Assembly: GCF_030403745.1 (NCBI RefSeq)
Contig: NZ_JAQMWP010000014.1
Location: forward strand, 186,001-250,000
DNA: 64,000 nucleotides
Direction: 5' to 3'
DNA from: Streptomyces sp. S.PB5
Lineage (GTDB): Bacteria > Actinomycetota > Actinomycetes > Streptomycetales > Streptomycetaceae
Part shown: positions 36,852 to 45,777 of the stretch, one piece after another
How the letters are laid out: each line of letters begins with the position of its first letter
Position numbering within the stretch: position 1 is the first letter of the stretch
Notes under the pieces: model-generated
Database searches by the model: none
Told to the model about the DNA's origin: nothing
What the model saw: the letters and a program-made list of their open reading frames with translations, nothing else
Made by a program: the position numbers and the translations under genes

Positions 36852-37261
36852 GCCGGCCCGGGTCCCGCGCCGCGCTGTTTGTAGAGGCTGATCGAAACGG
36901 TTTTGTCGTCGTCGACGGCCGAGGAGACCTTGCCCGCGAGCGCGGACAGGACGGTCCAGGCGAAGGTGTCACGCGCGGGCGCGTGACCGTCCGTGGTCGG
37001 GGCCGAGACGGTGACCTCGAGCGAGTCGTCGACAAGGCGGAACACACAACTGAGCACCGAGCCGGGCACGGCCTGCTGGAGCAGGATCGCGCAGGCCTCG
37101 TCCACCGCGATGCGCAGGTCCTCGATCTCGTCGAGGGTGAAGTCCAAACGGGCCGCGAGACCGGCGGTCGCCGTACGCAGCACCGACAGGTAGGCACCCG
37201 CGGCCGGCAGCCGGACTTCCACGAAGTCCTGGGTCGCGGGCTCGCCTGCGATCTGGGACAC
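36848..37261 (-). CDS. ushX: Anti-sigma factor for SigH (UshX/PrsH, RsbW-like)
   Basis: From GTG 37261 (VSQIAGEP), preceded by GGAGG, the protein has 137 residues with an HATPase_c-type anti-sigma kinase fold: N box DEIEDLRIAVDEACAILLQ. A TTG four codons earlier would sit on the ribosome site. It binds SigH; in S. coelicolor its release involves the anti-anti-sigma factor BldG, which is not encoded here. Its stop overlaps the long-form sigH start. Confidence 0.9.
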   Translation of the reverse strand: MSQIAGEPATQDFVEVRLPAAGAYLSVLRTATAGLAARLDFTLDEIEDLRIAVDEACAILLQQAVPGSVLSCVFRLVDDSLEVTVSAPTTDGHAPARDTFAWTVLSALAGKVSSAVDDDKTVSISLYKQRGAGPGPA

Positions 37262-37294
37262 CCTCACCTCCAAGGTGGTACAAGCTTTTCGGGG

Positions 37295-37312
37295 CCGAGG
37301 GTCGCCCCTCGG
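37295..37312 (-). promoter_or_regulatory. Leader hairpin upstream of ushX
   Basis: CCGAGGG-TCGC-CCCTCGG forms a perfect 7-bp stem with a 4-nt loop, 34 bases before the ushX GTG. It lies within the 260-bp promoter region of the ushX-sigH unit. Possible leader structure; role unknown. Confidence 0.4.
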
Positions 37313-37522
37313 GAGTAACGCGAAGTGTGGTTCGACGGTGACGCTATCGCGCTCTCAACTTTCCTGTCCCCAGGACCCCAACCCCTCGGCGTCACTCACA
37401 GTAAAACTGTGGATACGCTCCGTGTCTAGGGGTCTGGGGCTCCAATTGGGAAGAACGCGCGCCGGGTTGACGTACCCAGACGTCAGACCGTCGAACCTTC
37501 GAAAACCGACCGGCCTGCCGCC

Positions 37523-37783
37523 TCACACGAGTACATGGTCGACGAAGCACCAGCGCCAGCTCTCACCGGGCTCGAACGTGCGCATGACCGGGTGCCCGGT
37601 CTCATGGTGATGCCCGCTGGCGTGCCGCCCCGGCGAGGAGTCGCAACAGCCGACATGACCGCAGTCGAGGCACAGGCGCAGCTGTACCGGGTGCTGGCCG
37701 TCCTTCAGACACTCAGGGCAGGTGTCGTTGAGCGGCACGGGTTCCGGGTGCGGCAGCGCGTCGGCGTGCGTGCACTGTTTCAT
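37523..37783 (-). CDS. UBP-type zinc-finger protein
   Basis: The 86-residue product is almost entirely a ZnF-UBP domain: CTH near the start, CPEC, CLDCGHVGCCDSS, then HASGHHHETGHP and the C-terminal CFVDH. In eukaryotes this fold binds ubiquitin tails; bacteria lack ubiquitin, and the bacterial stand-alone versions have no known role, though they often lie next to ion-transport genes. Here it is divergent from a Na+/H+ antiporter (85 bp between starts), a linkage that suggests shared function. Confidence 0.85.
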   Translation of the reverse strand: MKQCTHADALPHPEPVPLNDTCPECLKDGQHPVQLRLCLDCGHVGCCDSSPGRHASGHHHETGHPVMRTFEPGESWRWCFVDHVLV

Positions 37784-37868
37784 GATTGCCAGATTACGAC
37801 GGCTGTGCGGAAGCCCGCGCGGAAAAACGACGCGGGCGGCCGACGACGAACGAGGGTGGGCGAGGGTC

Positions 37869-39467
37869 ATGGACGTGATGCCACTGCTGTTGCTGGTGGC
37901 TGGCAGCGCGGCGATCGCCGCGGCGGCCCGGCGCACCCCGGTGCCGGCACCGCTGCTGCTGGTCGCCGCCGGGCTGGTGTTCTCGTACGTCCCGGGGGTT
38001 CCCGAGTACACGCTCGACCCCGACATCGTCCTGCCCCTCGTCCTGCCCCCGCTGCTGCACTCCGCGGCCACCGACAGCTCCTACCTCGACCTGCGCGCGC
38101 AGTTGCGGCCCGTCGCACTGCTGTCCGTGGGGTACGTGCTCTTCGCGACCTTCGTCGTCGGCTGGGCCGCCTACCAGCTCGTGCCGGGCCTGTCGCTGAC
38201 CGGGGCGCTGGTGCTGGGCGCGGTGGTGGCCCCGCCGGACGCGGTCGCGGCGACGGCGGTGGCACGCCGCGTGGGGCTCCCGTCCCGCATCACCACGATC
38301 CTCCAGGGTGAGTCCCTGGTGAACGACGCCACCGCGATCACCGCCTACCGGGTCGCCCTCGCGGCCGCGATCGGCGAGGGCGCGTCCTGGGCGGGCGGCA
38401 TCGGAGAGTTCCTGCTCGCGGCGGTAGGCGGAGTGGCGGTCGGCCTGGTGTTGATGGTCCCGATCCACTGGCTGCGCACCCACCTCAAGGAACCCCTCCT
38501 CCAGAACACCCTCTCCCTGCTGATCCCCTTCGTCGCGTACGCGGCGGCCGAACAGTTCCACGCCTCCGGAGTCCTCGCGGTGGTCGTGGTCGCCCTCTTC
38601 CTCGGACACCGCGCGTGGGAGGTCGACTTCGCGACGCGCCTCCAGGAGGACGCCGTATGGAAAATGGTCGCCTTCGTCCTGGAGTCATCGGTATTCGCCC
38701 TCATCGGCCTGCAACTGCGCGTCGTGGTGAAGGGCTTGGGGGAGTACGAGGGTGGCGACGCCGCCTGGTACGCGGTGGCCGTCTTCCTGGTGGTCGTGGC
38801 CTCGCGGTTCGTGTGGGTCTACCCGGCGATGTTCCTCCCGCGCCTGCTGTCGGCACGCATCAGGGAACGCGAGGAGAACCCCACCTGGAAGGGCCCGTTC
38901 GTGATCGCCTGGGCCGGCATGAGAGGCGTGGTCTCCCTGGCGATCGCCTTCTCGATCCCGGAGACCCTGCACGGCGGCGAGGAGCCCTTCCCCGGCCGCA
39001 ACCTGATCCTCTTCCTGACGTTCACCACGGTCATCGGCACGCTGGTGGTCCAGGGCGTCACCCTGCCCCCGCTGATCCGCATGCTGAGACTCCCCGGCCG
39101 CGACCCCCAGGCCGAGACCCTGGCGGAGGCCAATGCCCAGGCCCAGGCCTCCCGAGCCGCCGAACGCCGCCTCGACGAGCTCCTCTCCGACGAACGCAAC
39201 GCCCTCCCCGAGCCCCTCGCCGACCGTCTCCGCAGGGTCCTGGAGCGCCGCCGCAACGCCGTCTGGGAGCGCCTCGGCCAGGTCAACCCCATCACCGGCG
39301 AGACCGTCGACGACACCTACCGCCGCCTGTCCCGCGAGATGATCAGCGCCGAACGCGAGATCTTCGTGAAACTGCGGGACGGGCGGTACATCGACGACGA
39401 GATGCTGCGGACGCTGCTGCGGCGGCTGGACCTGGAGGAGGCGGCGGCGTACCGGGAGGCCGCGTGA
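37869..39467 (+). CDS. Na+/H+ antiporter (CPA1 family)
   Basis: Starting at ATG 37869 (MDVMPLLLLV), the 532-residue protein has about 12 hydrophobic segments. The ion-binding region reads LGAVVAPPDAVAATAVARR, followed by GESLVNDATAITAYRVAL, both typical of the CPA1 family, and AGMRGVVSLAIA near span 11. The hydrophilic C-terminal 100 residues (RRLDELLSDERNAL ... LLRRLDLEEA) are helical, probably regulatory. It exports Na+ (or K+) in exchange for protons. Proximity to sigH, an osmotic-stress sigma factor, is suggestive only. Confidence 0.92.
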   Translation: MDVMPLLLLVAGSAAIAAAARRTPVPAPLLLVAAGLVFSYVPGVPEYTLDPDIVLPLVLPPLLHSAATDSSYLDLRAQLRPVALLSVGYVLFATFVVGWAAYQLVPGLSLTGALVLGAVVAPPDAVAATAVARRVGLPSRITTILQGESLVNDATAITAYRVALAAAIGEGASWAGGIGEFLLAAVGGVAVGLVLMVPIHWLRTHLKEPLLQNTLSLLIPFVAYAAAEQFHASGVLAVVVVALFLGHRAWEVDFATRLQEDAVWKMVAFVLESSVFALIGLQLRVVVKGLGEYEGGDAAWYAVAVFLVVVASRFVWVYPAMFLPRLLSARIREREENPTWKGPFVIAWAGMRGVVSLAIAFSIPETLHGGEEPFPGRNLILFLTFTTVIGTLVVQGVTLPPLIRMLRLPGRDPQAETLAEANAQAQASRAAERRLDELLSDERNALPEPLADRLRRVLERRRNAVWERLGQVNPITGETVDDTYRRLSREMISAEREIFVKLRDGRYIDDEMLRTLLRRLDLEEAAAYREAA

Positions 39468-39559
39468 GGGTCCCCGTCCCCGCTTTACGTCCCCGCGCGG
39501 TCGTCTGACGGGGGATCATAGGAGGGACGCGATCGGTTCGGGGTGACTCGGGGGGCGGG

Positions 39560-42451
39560 GTGGCCGACACCTACTTCATCAGTTACGCGGGTGTGGACCG
39601 CCCCTGGGCGGAGTGGGTCGCCTGGCACCTCGAACGGGGTGGCGACCGGACGATCCTCGACGTGTGGGACTGGCGTACCGGTGACAACTTCGTGCACCGC
39701 ATGGACGAGGCCCTGGAGCAGGCCGACGCCGTCGTCGCCCTCTTCTCCAAGGCGTACTTCGAGGACGAGCGGTGGACGGGCGAGGAGTGGACCAACGCCG
39801 TCGCCCGCCGGGACCGGCTCATCCCGCTCGCCGTGGAGCCACTGACCAAAGCCGACGTACGGCCCCTGCTGACCGCGCGGATCCGCAAGGACCTGCACGG
39901 GCTGGAGGAACCGGCCGCGGTGGCGGCACTGCGGGAGGCGGTGAACGGCGGGAGGCGACCGACGGAGGCGCCGCCGCTGCCGGGCGACGAGACATCCGTG
40001 GCGGACGAGACTTCCGTCGCGGAGGAGACGCCGACCGCGGACAGACCGCGGCTGCCCGGGAGCACCGGCCGCCCGGAGGTGTGGAACGTACGCCGCCGCA
40101 ACCCCGACTTCTCCGGGCGCGAGGCCCAGATCGCCGACCTCCGGGACGGATTGCTCGGGGGCGAGCACTCGGTCGTGTACGCGCTCCACGGGATGGGCGG
40201 CATCGGCAAGACACAGCTCGCCGTGGAGTACGCGCACCGGTTCGCGGGACAGTACGACCTGGTGTGGTGGGTCGACGCGGAGCAGGGCGACCAGGTGCCG
40301 GTGCACTACGGGGAACTCGCGGACCGGCTGGGCGTCGCCGCGGCGGAGGCCGGGGCCGAGCACAACGCCCGGGCACTGCTGCGGCACCTGAGCGGCCGGT
40401 CGCGCTGGCTGATCATCCTCGACAACGCGGAGAACCCCGAGCAGATCGAGCCGTGGCTGCCCGAGGGGCCGGGACACGTCCTGATCACCTCACGCAACCC
40501 CAACTGGCGCCGCCTTGCCCGCCCGACCCCCCTCGATGTCTTCACGCGGGCGGACTCGCTCGCCTATCTGCAGGGCCGGATCCCGGGCCTCGGCGGGGAA
40601 GCGGCCGGGACACTGGCCGAGGAACTGGGCGACCTCCCGCTGGCGCTGGCCCAGGCGGCCGGTGTCGTCGAGAACGGCATGACCGTCGACCGGTACCGCA
40701 GACTGCTGGACGAGAGCACCGGACGGATCCTGCGCGAGGGAAAGGTGCCGGACTATCCGGCACCGCTGGGCGCGGCCGTCGGTATCGCCGTCGAGGGGCT
40801 CGGCGACGAACACCCCGATGCCGTCGCCCTGCTCCGGCTCGCCGCGTTCCTGGGACCCGAGCCGATCCCCACGGAGTGGCTGGAGAGCGCCGGCGCCCGG
40901 CTGTCCACCGTCCCGGGTGTGGACGACCCGATGTGGACGACGACCGCGCTCGAACCGCTGCGCCGCTTCAGCCTCGCCCGCATCGACGGTGAGACCTTCC
41001 AGGTCCACCGCCTGACCCAGGCCGTCCTGCGCGACCAGGTCGACCCGGCACAGACGAAGGCGATCCATGACGACGCGACGACCGTCCTGGCCGCCGTTGC
41101 TCCTGGCAGCCCCAACTCCCCGGTCAACTGGCCCGCTTGGGCGAGCCTGGCCTCACACCTGGTCTCGCAGCACATCGATGCCTTTCACCGCACCGAACTG
41201 CGCGCGAAGCTCCTGGACGCGGTGGACTTCCTGATCCGCAGCGCGCAGTCACGTGCGGCGGCCGAACTCGCCACCACGCTGCGCGAGGCCTGGACGGAGG
41301 AGTCGGGACCCGACGACCCCGACGTGCTGACCTGTCTGCAGTACCAGGGCCACGCGACGTCGGACCTGGGGGACTTCCGGGGCGCCCGGCTGATCATCGA
41401 GGACGCGCTGACCCGGCGCAGGCGCACACTCGGGGACGATCACCCCCACACGCTGCGGTCCGCGAACGACCTCGGGACGATTCTCAGCAAACTTGGCGAC
41501 ACGCAGGCGTCCTGCCGCATACATGAAGACACGCTCGCGCGCTACCGCCGAGTTCTGGGGGAGGACCACCACGACACCCTCCGGTCCGCCACCAACACGG
41601 CCTCCGCATGGCATGCTCTCGGAGACGTCGCCGAGGCGCGACGTATGCACGAGGACACGCTCGCCCGTCGCCGTCGGCTCCTGGGTGAGGACCACCCCGA
41701 CACCGTGCAGTCCGCCCACAGTCTCGCCAGCGCTTTGTTTTACCTCGGCGAGTACGGGGAGGCGCGTCGGATGTGCGAGGAGACCCTGGGCCGTGGCCGA
41801 GCCATTCTGGGTGAGGATCACCCGGACACGCTCGCTTTGGCCAGCGACCTTGCCTCCACCCTGTACACGCTGGGTGAGTTCGAGAGGTCTCGTCGTTTGG
41901 ACGAGGACAACCTGGTTCGTCGGCGTCGTGTTCTCGGTGACGACCACCCCGACACACTCAACTCGGTGAACAACCTCGCCCACACTCTGTACACGCTGGG
42001 TGAGTTCGAGGGCTCTCGTCGTTTGGACGAGGACAACCTGGTTCGTCGGCGTCGTGTTCTCGGTGACGACCACCCCGACACACTCAACTCCGCCCACAAC
42101 CTCTCCGCCTCCTTGCTCTCGATGGGCGAGTACAGGGAGGGCCGTCGGTTGAGCGAGGAAGCGCTCCACCTCAGGCGCCGGGTCCTCGGGGACGACCACC
42201 GGAACACCTTGAGCACAGCTCATGTCGTCGCCAACGCTCTGCACCACCTGCGCGACCACACGGGCGCCGCCCACCTGCTCGAAGACGTGCTGTCCCGCCA
42301 GCGCCGCACCCTCGGCGACGACCACCCCGACACACAACGCACCAAGCGCTCCCTCGCGGAGACGTACACCGCGATGGGAATGAAGCACAAGGCGCAGAAA
42401 CTCCTCGCCAAGAAGCAGCCCAAACGCCGCTTCGGCCGGAAGAGCCGCTAG
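39560..42451 (+). CDS. TIR-NB-ARC-TPR (STAND) protein
   Basis: The 963-residue protein has three parts. Residues 1-130 form a bacterial TIR domain (YFISYAGVDRPWAEWVAW; WDWRTGDNFVHRM; EEW at 75-77, Glu76 a likely NADase catalytic residue). After an acidic linker comes an NB-ARC ATPase with P-loop GMGGIGKT (211-218, Lys217) and LIILDN. From about residue 620, at least eight 42-residue kinesin-light-chain-type TPRs carry the recurring RRVLGDDHPDTL. Such proteins act as ligand-triggered switches; TIR-STAND proteins in other bacteria are antiphage or cell-death effectors. GTG 39560 start. Convergent with the next gene (4-bp overlap). Confidence 0.9.
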   Translation: MADTYFISYAGVDRPWAEWVAWHLERGGDRTILDVWDWRTGDNFVHRMDEALEQADAVVALFSKAYFEDERWTGEEWTNAVARRDRLIPLAVEPLTKADVRPLLTARIRKDLHGLEEPAAVAALREAVNGGRRPTEAPPLPGDETSVADETSVAEETPTADRPRLPGSTGRPEVWNVRRRNPDFSGREAQIADLRDGLLGGEHSVVYALHGMGGIGKTQLAVEYAHRFAGQYDLVWWVDAEQGDQVPVHYGELADRLGVAAAEAGAEHNARALLRHLSGRSRWLIILDNAENPEQIEPWLPEGPGHVLITSRNPNWRRLARPTPLDVFTRADSLAYLQGRIPGLGGEAAGTLAEELGDLPLALAQAAGVVENGMTVDRYRRLLDESTGRILREGKVPDYPAPLGAAVGIAVEGLGDEHPDAVALLRLAAFLGPEPIPTEWLESAGARLSTVPGVDDPMWTTTALEPLRRFSLARIDGETFQVHRLTQAVLRDQVDPAQTKAIHDDATTVLAAVAPGSPNSPVNWPAWASLASHLVSQHIDAFHRTELRAKLLDAVDFLIRSAQSRAAAELATTLREAWTEESGPDDPDVLTCLQYQGHATSDLGDFRGARLIIEDALTRRRRTLGDDHPHTLRSANDLGTILSKLGDTQASCRIHEDTLARYRRVLGEDHHDTLRSATNTASAWHALGDVAEARRMHEDTLARRRRLLGEDHPDTVQSAHSLASALFYLGEYGEARRMCEETLGRGRAILGEDHPDTLALASDLASTLYTLGEFERSRRLDEDNLVRRRRVLGDDHPDTLNSVNNLAHTLYTLGEFEGSRRLDEDNLVRRRRVLGDDHPDTLNSAHNLSASLLSMGEYREGRRLSEEALHLRRRVLGDDHRNTLSTAHVVANALHHLRDHTGAAHLLEDVLSRQRRTLGDDHPDTQRTKRSLAETYTAMGMKHKAQKLLAKKQPKRRFGRKSR
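41861..42112 (+). repeat. Recent 126-bp tandem duplication inside the TPR region
   Basis: Copies 41861-41986 and 41987-42112 are almost identical over their first 105 bases or so (AGAGGT versus AGGGCT is the main difference) and encode one 42-residue TPR each (LYTLGEFE ... RRVLGDDHPDTLNS). Other units in the gene are far more diverged, so this is a recent event, in frame. Confidence 0.9.
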
Positions 42452-43362
42452 TCACCGTCGAAGGGAGCCCCGGTGATCACGGCGGCCGCCGTGGTCCCCG
42501 GCAGGAACGCGTCCTCCTCGGCCAGCGCGACAAGTCCATACAGCAACTTGGCGACATAGAGACGTTCGACCGCCACCCCGTGCCGCTCCTCGAAGTCCCC
42601 GGCGAAGGCGTCCAGTTCGGGTGACGTCCGCGCGTACCCCCCGAAGTGGAACCGCTCGTCCAGCGACCACTCACCACAGCGGCCCCCGAACGCGTCCTTC
42701 TGCAGCGCCTCTATGTCGCCTGCCAGGAAGCCCCCCTTGAGCACCGGTATCCCCAACGCCCGCTGCCCGGTCCCCAGTCCGGCCGTCAGCCCGGCGAACG
42801 TCCCGCCCGTGCCGCACGCCACCGCGACCACATCGGCTCGCCCCCGCAACTCCTCGCCGAGCGCCCGGCACCCTCGTACCGCCAGCGCGTTGCTGCCGCC
42901 CTCGGGGACCACGTACGCGTCCGAAGCGCCCGTCATGCGGAGGATCTCCTCCAGCACGGGCGGCTCTGCCTTGCGGCGGTAGGTCGGCCGGTCGATGAAA
43001 CACAGCCGCATGCCATCCGCCGCGCAGCGTGCCAGGGAGGGGTTCAACGGGCGGTCGGCGAGTTCGTCACCGCGGACCACGCCGATCGTCGGGAGGCCCA
43101 GGAGGCGGCCCGCGGCGGCCGTCGCGCGGAGGTGGTTGGAGTAGGCGCCGCCGAAGGTGAGGAGCGTGCGGCCGGCCGCGGCGGTGAGGTTGGGGGCGAG
43201 CTTGCGCCACTTGTTGCCGATGAGGTCCGGGTGGATCAGGTCGTCGCGTTTGAGGAGGAGGCGGACGCCCCGGCGCGTGAAGCGGTCGTCCTCGATCTCC
43301 TGCAGCGGCGACGGGAGCCGGGGGTGCAGGGCGGTGAGATCGGGGACTCCGGGGCTGGGCAC
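42448..43362 (-). CDS. PLP-dependent ACC deaminase / D-cysteine desulfhydrase family
   Basis: A 304-residue fold-type II PLP enzyme. The Schiff-base lysine is in LIGNKWRKL (about 47-55), with FGGAYSNH shortly after (substrate-binding loop) and the phosphate cup GTGGTFAG. The family contains 1-aminocyclopropane-1-carboxylate deaminases and D-cysteine desulfhydrases, which cannot be told apart safely here; either releases ammonia and a keto acid. It overlaps the TIR gene stop by four bases in convergent orientation. The amidase gene ends 10 bp upstream of its start, on the same strand. Confidence 0.88.
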   Translation of the reverse strand: MPSPGVPDLTALHPRLPSPLQEIEDDRFTRRGVRLLLKRDDLIHPDLIGNKWRKLAPNLTAAAGRTLLTFGGAYSNHLRATAAAGRLLGLPTIGVVRGDELADRPLNPSLARCAADGMRLCFIDRPTYRRKAEPPVLEEILRMTGASDAYVVPEGGSNALAVRGCRALGEELRGRADVVAVACGTGGTFAGLTAGLGTGQRALGIPVLKGGFLAGDIEALQKDAFGGRCGEWSLDERFHFGGYARTSPELDAFAGDFEERHGVAVERLYVAKLLYGLVALAEEDAFLPGTTAAAVITGAPFDGD

Positions 43363-43372
43363 CGCTCCATTG

Positions 43373-43963
43373 TCACTTGAGGCGGTCCCGGACGCGCTTG
43401 CGCATCGACGCCATCGTGAAGCCCCGCGGGTCCACCTTCCCCGGCTGCCACTCCAGGTGGCCGATGACCGAGCGCTCCGTCCAGCCGTGGCGGCGGCAGA
43501 TCGCGGCGGCGACCTTCTCGATCGCGTCCAGCTGGGCGTCCGGCCAGGGGTCCTTGCCGTCGCCGAGGTTCTCGCACTCGAAGCCGTAGAAGTGGCGGTT
43601 GCCGTCGGTGTTCTTCTCGTTGTCCGGCGGGAGGGCCTTCTCGGCGATCACCGCACGCAGTACGTCGTCGTCGCCGAGGCCCGCGTGGTTGGCGCGGCCG
43701 TAGCCGACGAGGTGGACGCGGCCGTCCTTGGTGATGACGCCGTGGCAGAGCGGGCCGGGGAGGTTTTCGTAGCCGTCGCGGCAGAGGTCGACGGTGCGCC
43801 GACTGCCCTTGGTCACGGTGTGGTGGATCATCACGCCGTGCACCGGGCCCCAGGGGCCCTTGTGGTTGCGGTTGTGATGTCTCCAGTCGCCGACCTCGAC
43901 GACGGTCACGCCCTCGTCCCGCAGGGCGTCCAGAAACGTGCTCGCGGACATGGGTGGGGCCAT
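43373..43963 (-). CDS. N-acetylmuramoyl-L-alanine amidase (Amidase_2)
   Basis: ATG 43963 (behind GGAGGCGGC) gives 196 residues without a signal peptide. Zinc-binding residues of the family are visible: GVMIHHTVTKG (first His), GLGDD, FYGFECENLG (Glu), and VIGHLEWQPGKVDP (second His). It should cleave the bond between muramic acid and the stem peptide. With no export signal it may be a phage-type endolysin relic or a cytoplasmic recycling enzyme. It is divergent from the encapsulin gene with 294 bp between starts. Confidence 0.88.
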   Translation of the reverse strand: MAPPMSASTFLDALRDEGVTVVEVGDWRHHNRNHKGPWGPVHGVMIHHTVTKGSRRTVDLCRDGYENLPGPLCHGVITKDGRVHLVGYGRANHAGLGDDDVLRAVIAEKALPPDNEKNTDGNRHFYGFECENLGDGKDPWPDAQLDAIEKVAAAICRRHGWTERSVIGHLEWQPGKVDPRGFTMASMRKRVRDRLK

Positions 43964-44257
43964 GCCGCCTCCTTCGCGTGCGCGACGACCACCCCTCGCG
44001 GTCACCTCGTACCGCTGCTTGTACCGGAGGCGGACGGCGGGAACCACCTGGTTCGTACGGTGTGCGAGCCGTTTCGGACACGGGGCCGGGAATGGTGTGC
44101 CGGGCGTCCGGGATCTCGGTCATTTCCCCGTAATCGAAGATCCATTCCAACTCTTTCGTGTAATAGCACCGCCACCCTCCGTGATGGAAGGCTGGTCCGC
44201 AGATCGATGCCGCGACGCAGACCGGCGCCGGGGCATGACCGGGAGGGCAATTCTCAT

Positions 44258-45664
44258 ATGTCGGTAGGCGAAGAGGTCCGCACCGAGCAGGGCCGGCCGC
44301 AGCAGAGTCTCGGCACGGCGGCCGCGCGGAACCTGGCCACCACCACCAAGTCCGCACCCCAGATGCAGGAGATCAGCTCCCGCTGGTTGCTGCGCATGCT
44401 GCCCTGGGTGAATGTTCAAGGCGGTACGTACCGCGTGAACCGGCGGCTGACCTACGCCGTGGGGGACGGACGGGTCACTTTTGTGAAGACGGGCGACCGG
44501 GTCGAGGTCATTCCGGAGGAGCTCGGTGAACTGCCCGCGCTGCGGTCGTACGAGGACGAGGACGTGCTCACCGAACTCTCCCGGCGCTGTGAGCAGCGCG
44601 AGTTCGCCGCGGGCGATGTGATCGCCGAGTTCGGCAGCCGGGCCGACGAGGTCTTCCTGCTGGCACACGGCCGGGTGGAGAAGATCGGCACCGGCCCGTA
44701 CGGCGACGACGCGGTCCTCGAGACGCTCGCCGACGGCGCCTACTTCGGCGAACAGGCGCTGCTCGACCCCGAGTCCATCTGGGAGTTCACCGCACGCGCG
44801 GTCACCGCCTGCACGGTGCTGGTCCTGCCGAGGAACGCCGTGGAGCAGGTCGCCGAGCGCACCGAATCCCTGCGCGACCACCTCCAGGAGCTGCGCTCGA
44901 TCCCGGAGCAGAGCACCAACAAGTACGGCGAGAAGGCGATCGACCTCGCGGCCGGCCACACCGGCGAGCCGGACATCCCGCACACCTTCGTCGACTACGA
45001 GGCCCGGCCGCGCGAGTACGAACTGAGCGTCGCCCAGACCGTGCTGCGCATCCACTCGCGCGTGGCCGACCTCTACAACCAGCCGATGAACCAGACCGAG
45101 CAGCAACTCCGGCTGACGGTCGAGGCGTTGAAGGAGCGCCAGGAGCACGAGCTCATCAACAACCGCGAGTTCGGACTGCTCAGCAACTGCGAGTACGACC
45201 AGCGCATCCAGCCGCACGACGGCGTGCCCAGCCCCGACGACCTGGACGAACTGCTCAGCAGGCGGCGCGGCACCAAGTTCCTGCTCGCCCATCCGCGGGC
45301 CATCTCCGCGATCGGGCGTGAGTTCAACAAGCGCGGACTGGTCCCCGAGACCATCGACGTGGGCGGCAACCGCATCCCCACCTGGCGCGGGATCCCGATC
45401 TACCCGTGCAACAAGATCCCGGTCACCGAGGCCCGTACGACCTCGATCATCGCGATGCGTACCGGCGAGGCCGAGCAGGGGGTCATCGGTCTCCAGCAGG
45501 CCGGCATCCCGGACGAGATCGAGCCGAGCCTGTCGGTGCGCTTCATGGGCATCAACGAGCAGGCGATCATCAAGTACCTGGTGACGGCGTACTACTCGGC
45601 GGCGGTCCTGGTGCCGGACGCGCTCGGTGTGCTGGAGAACGTCGAGATCGGTCGCTGGAGGTGA
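44258..45664 (+). CDS. Family 2B encapsulin shell protein with cyclic-nucleotide-binding domain
   Basis: The 468-residue protein combines an encapsulin (HK97-fold) shell, residues about 30-90 and 215-468, with an inserted cNMP-binding domain (95-205) bearing the phosphate-binding cassette YFGEQALLD and Arg180. The C-terminal half (LPNIP-like RGIPIYPCNKIPV; RTGEAEQGVIGLQQAGIP) is typical of EshA-like proteins. Family 2B encapsulins self-assemble and package an enzyme encoded next door; here that is a polyprenyl diphosphate synthase 113 bp downstream. The ATG has GGGAGG 11 bases upstream. Older annotations call such proteins Crp-like regulators; no DNA-binding domain is present. Confidence 0.88.
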   Translation: MSVGEEVRTEQGRPQQSLGTAAARNLATTTKSAPQMQEISSRWLLRMLPWVNVQGGTYRVNRRLTYAVGDGRVTFVKTGDRVEVIPEELGELPALRSYEDEDVLTELSRRCEQREFAAGDVIAEFGSRADEVFLLAHGRVEKIGTGPYGDDAVLETLADGAYFGEQALLDPESIWEFTARAVTACTVLVLPRNAVEQVAERTESLRDHLQELRSIPEQSTNKYGEKAIDLAAGHTGEPDIPHTFVDYEARPREYELSVAQTVLRIHSRVADLYNQPMNQTEQQLRLTVEALKERQEHELINNREFGLLSNCEYDQRIQPHDGVPSPDDLDELLSRRRGTKFLLAHPRAISAIGREFNKRGLVPETIDVGGNRIPTWRGIPIYPCNKIPVTEARTTSIIAMRTGEAEQGVIGLQQAGIPDEIEPSLSVRFMGINEQAIIKYLVTAYYSAAVLVPDALGVLENVEIGRWR

Positions 45665-45777
45665 CGTTTCTGCAGCTGGGGACCGTGTCCCCGCCCGCAA
45701 GGGCGGGTACATCCCGGTCGTATCCGCCCAGCCGCAGCGGAGCCGCCACCCTCCGCGGACTCACGGAGGGGAACCCC

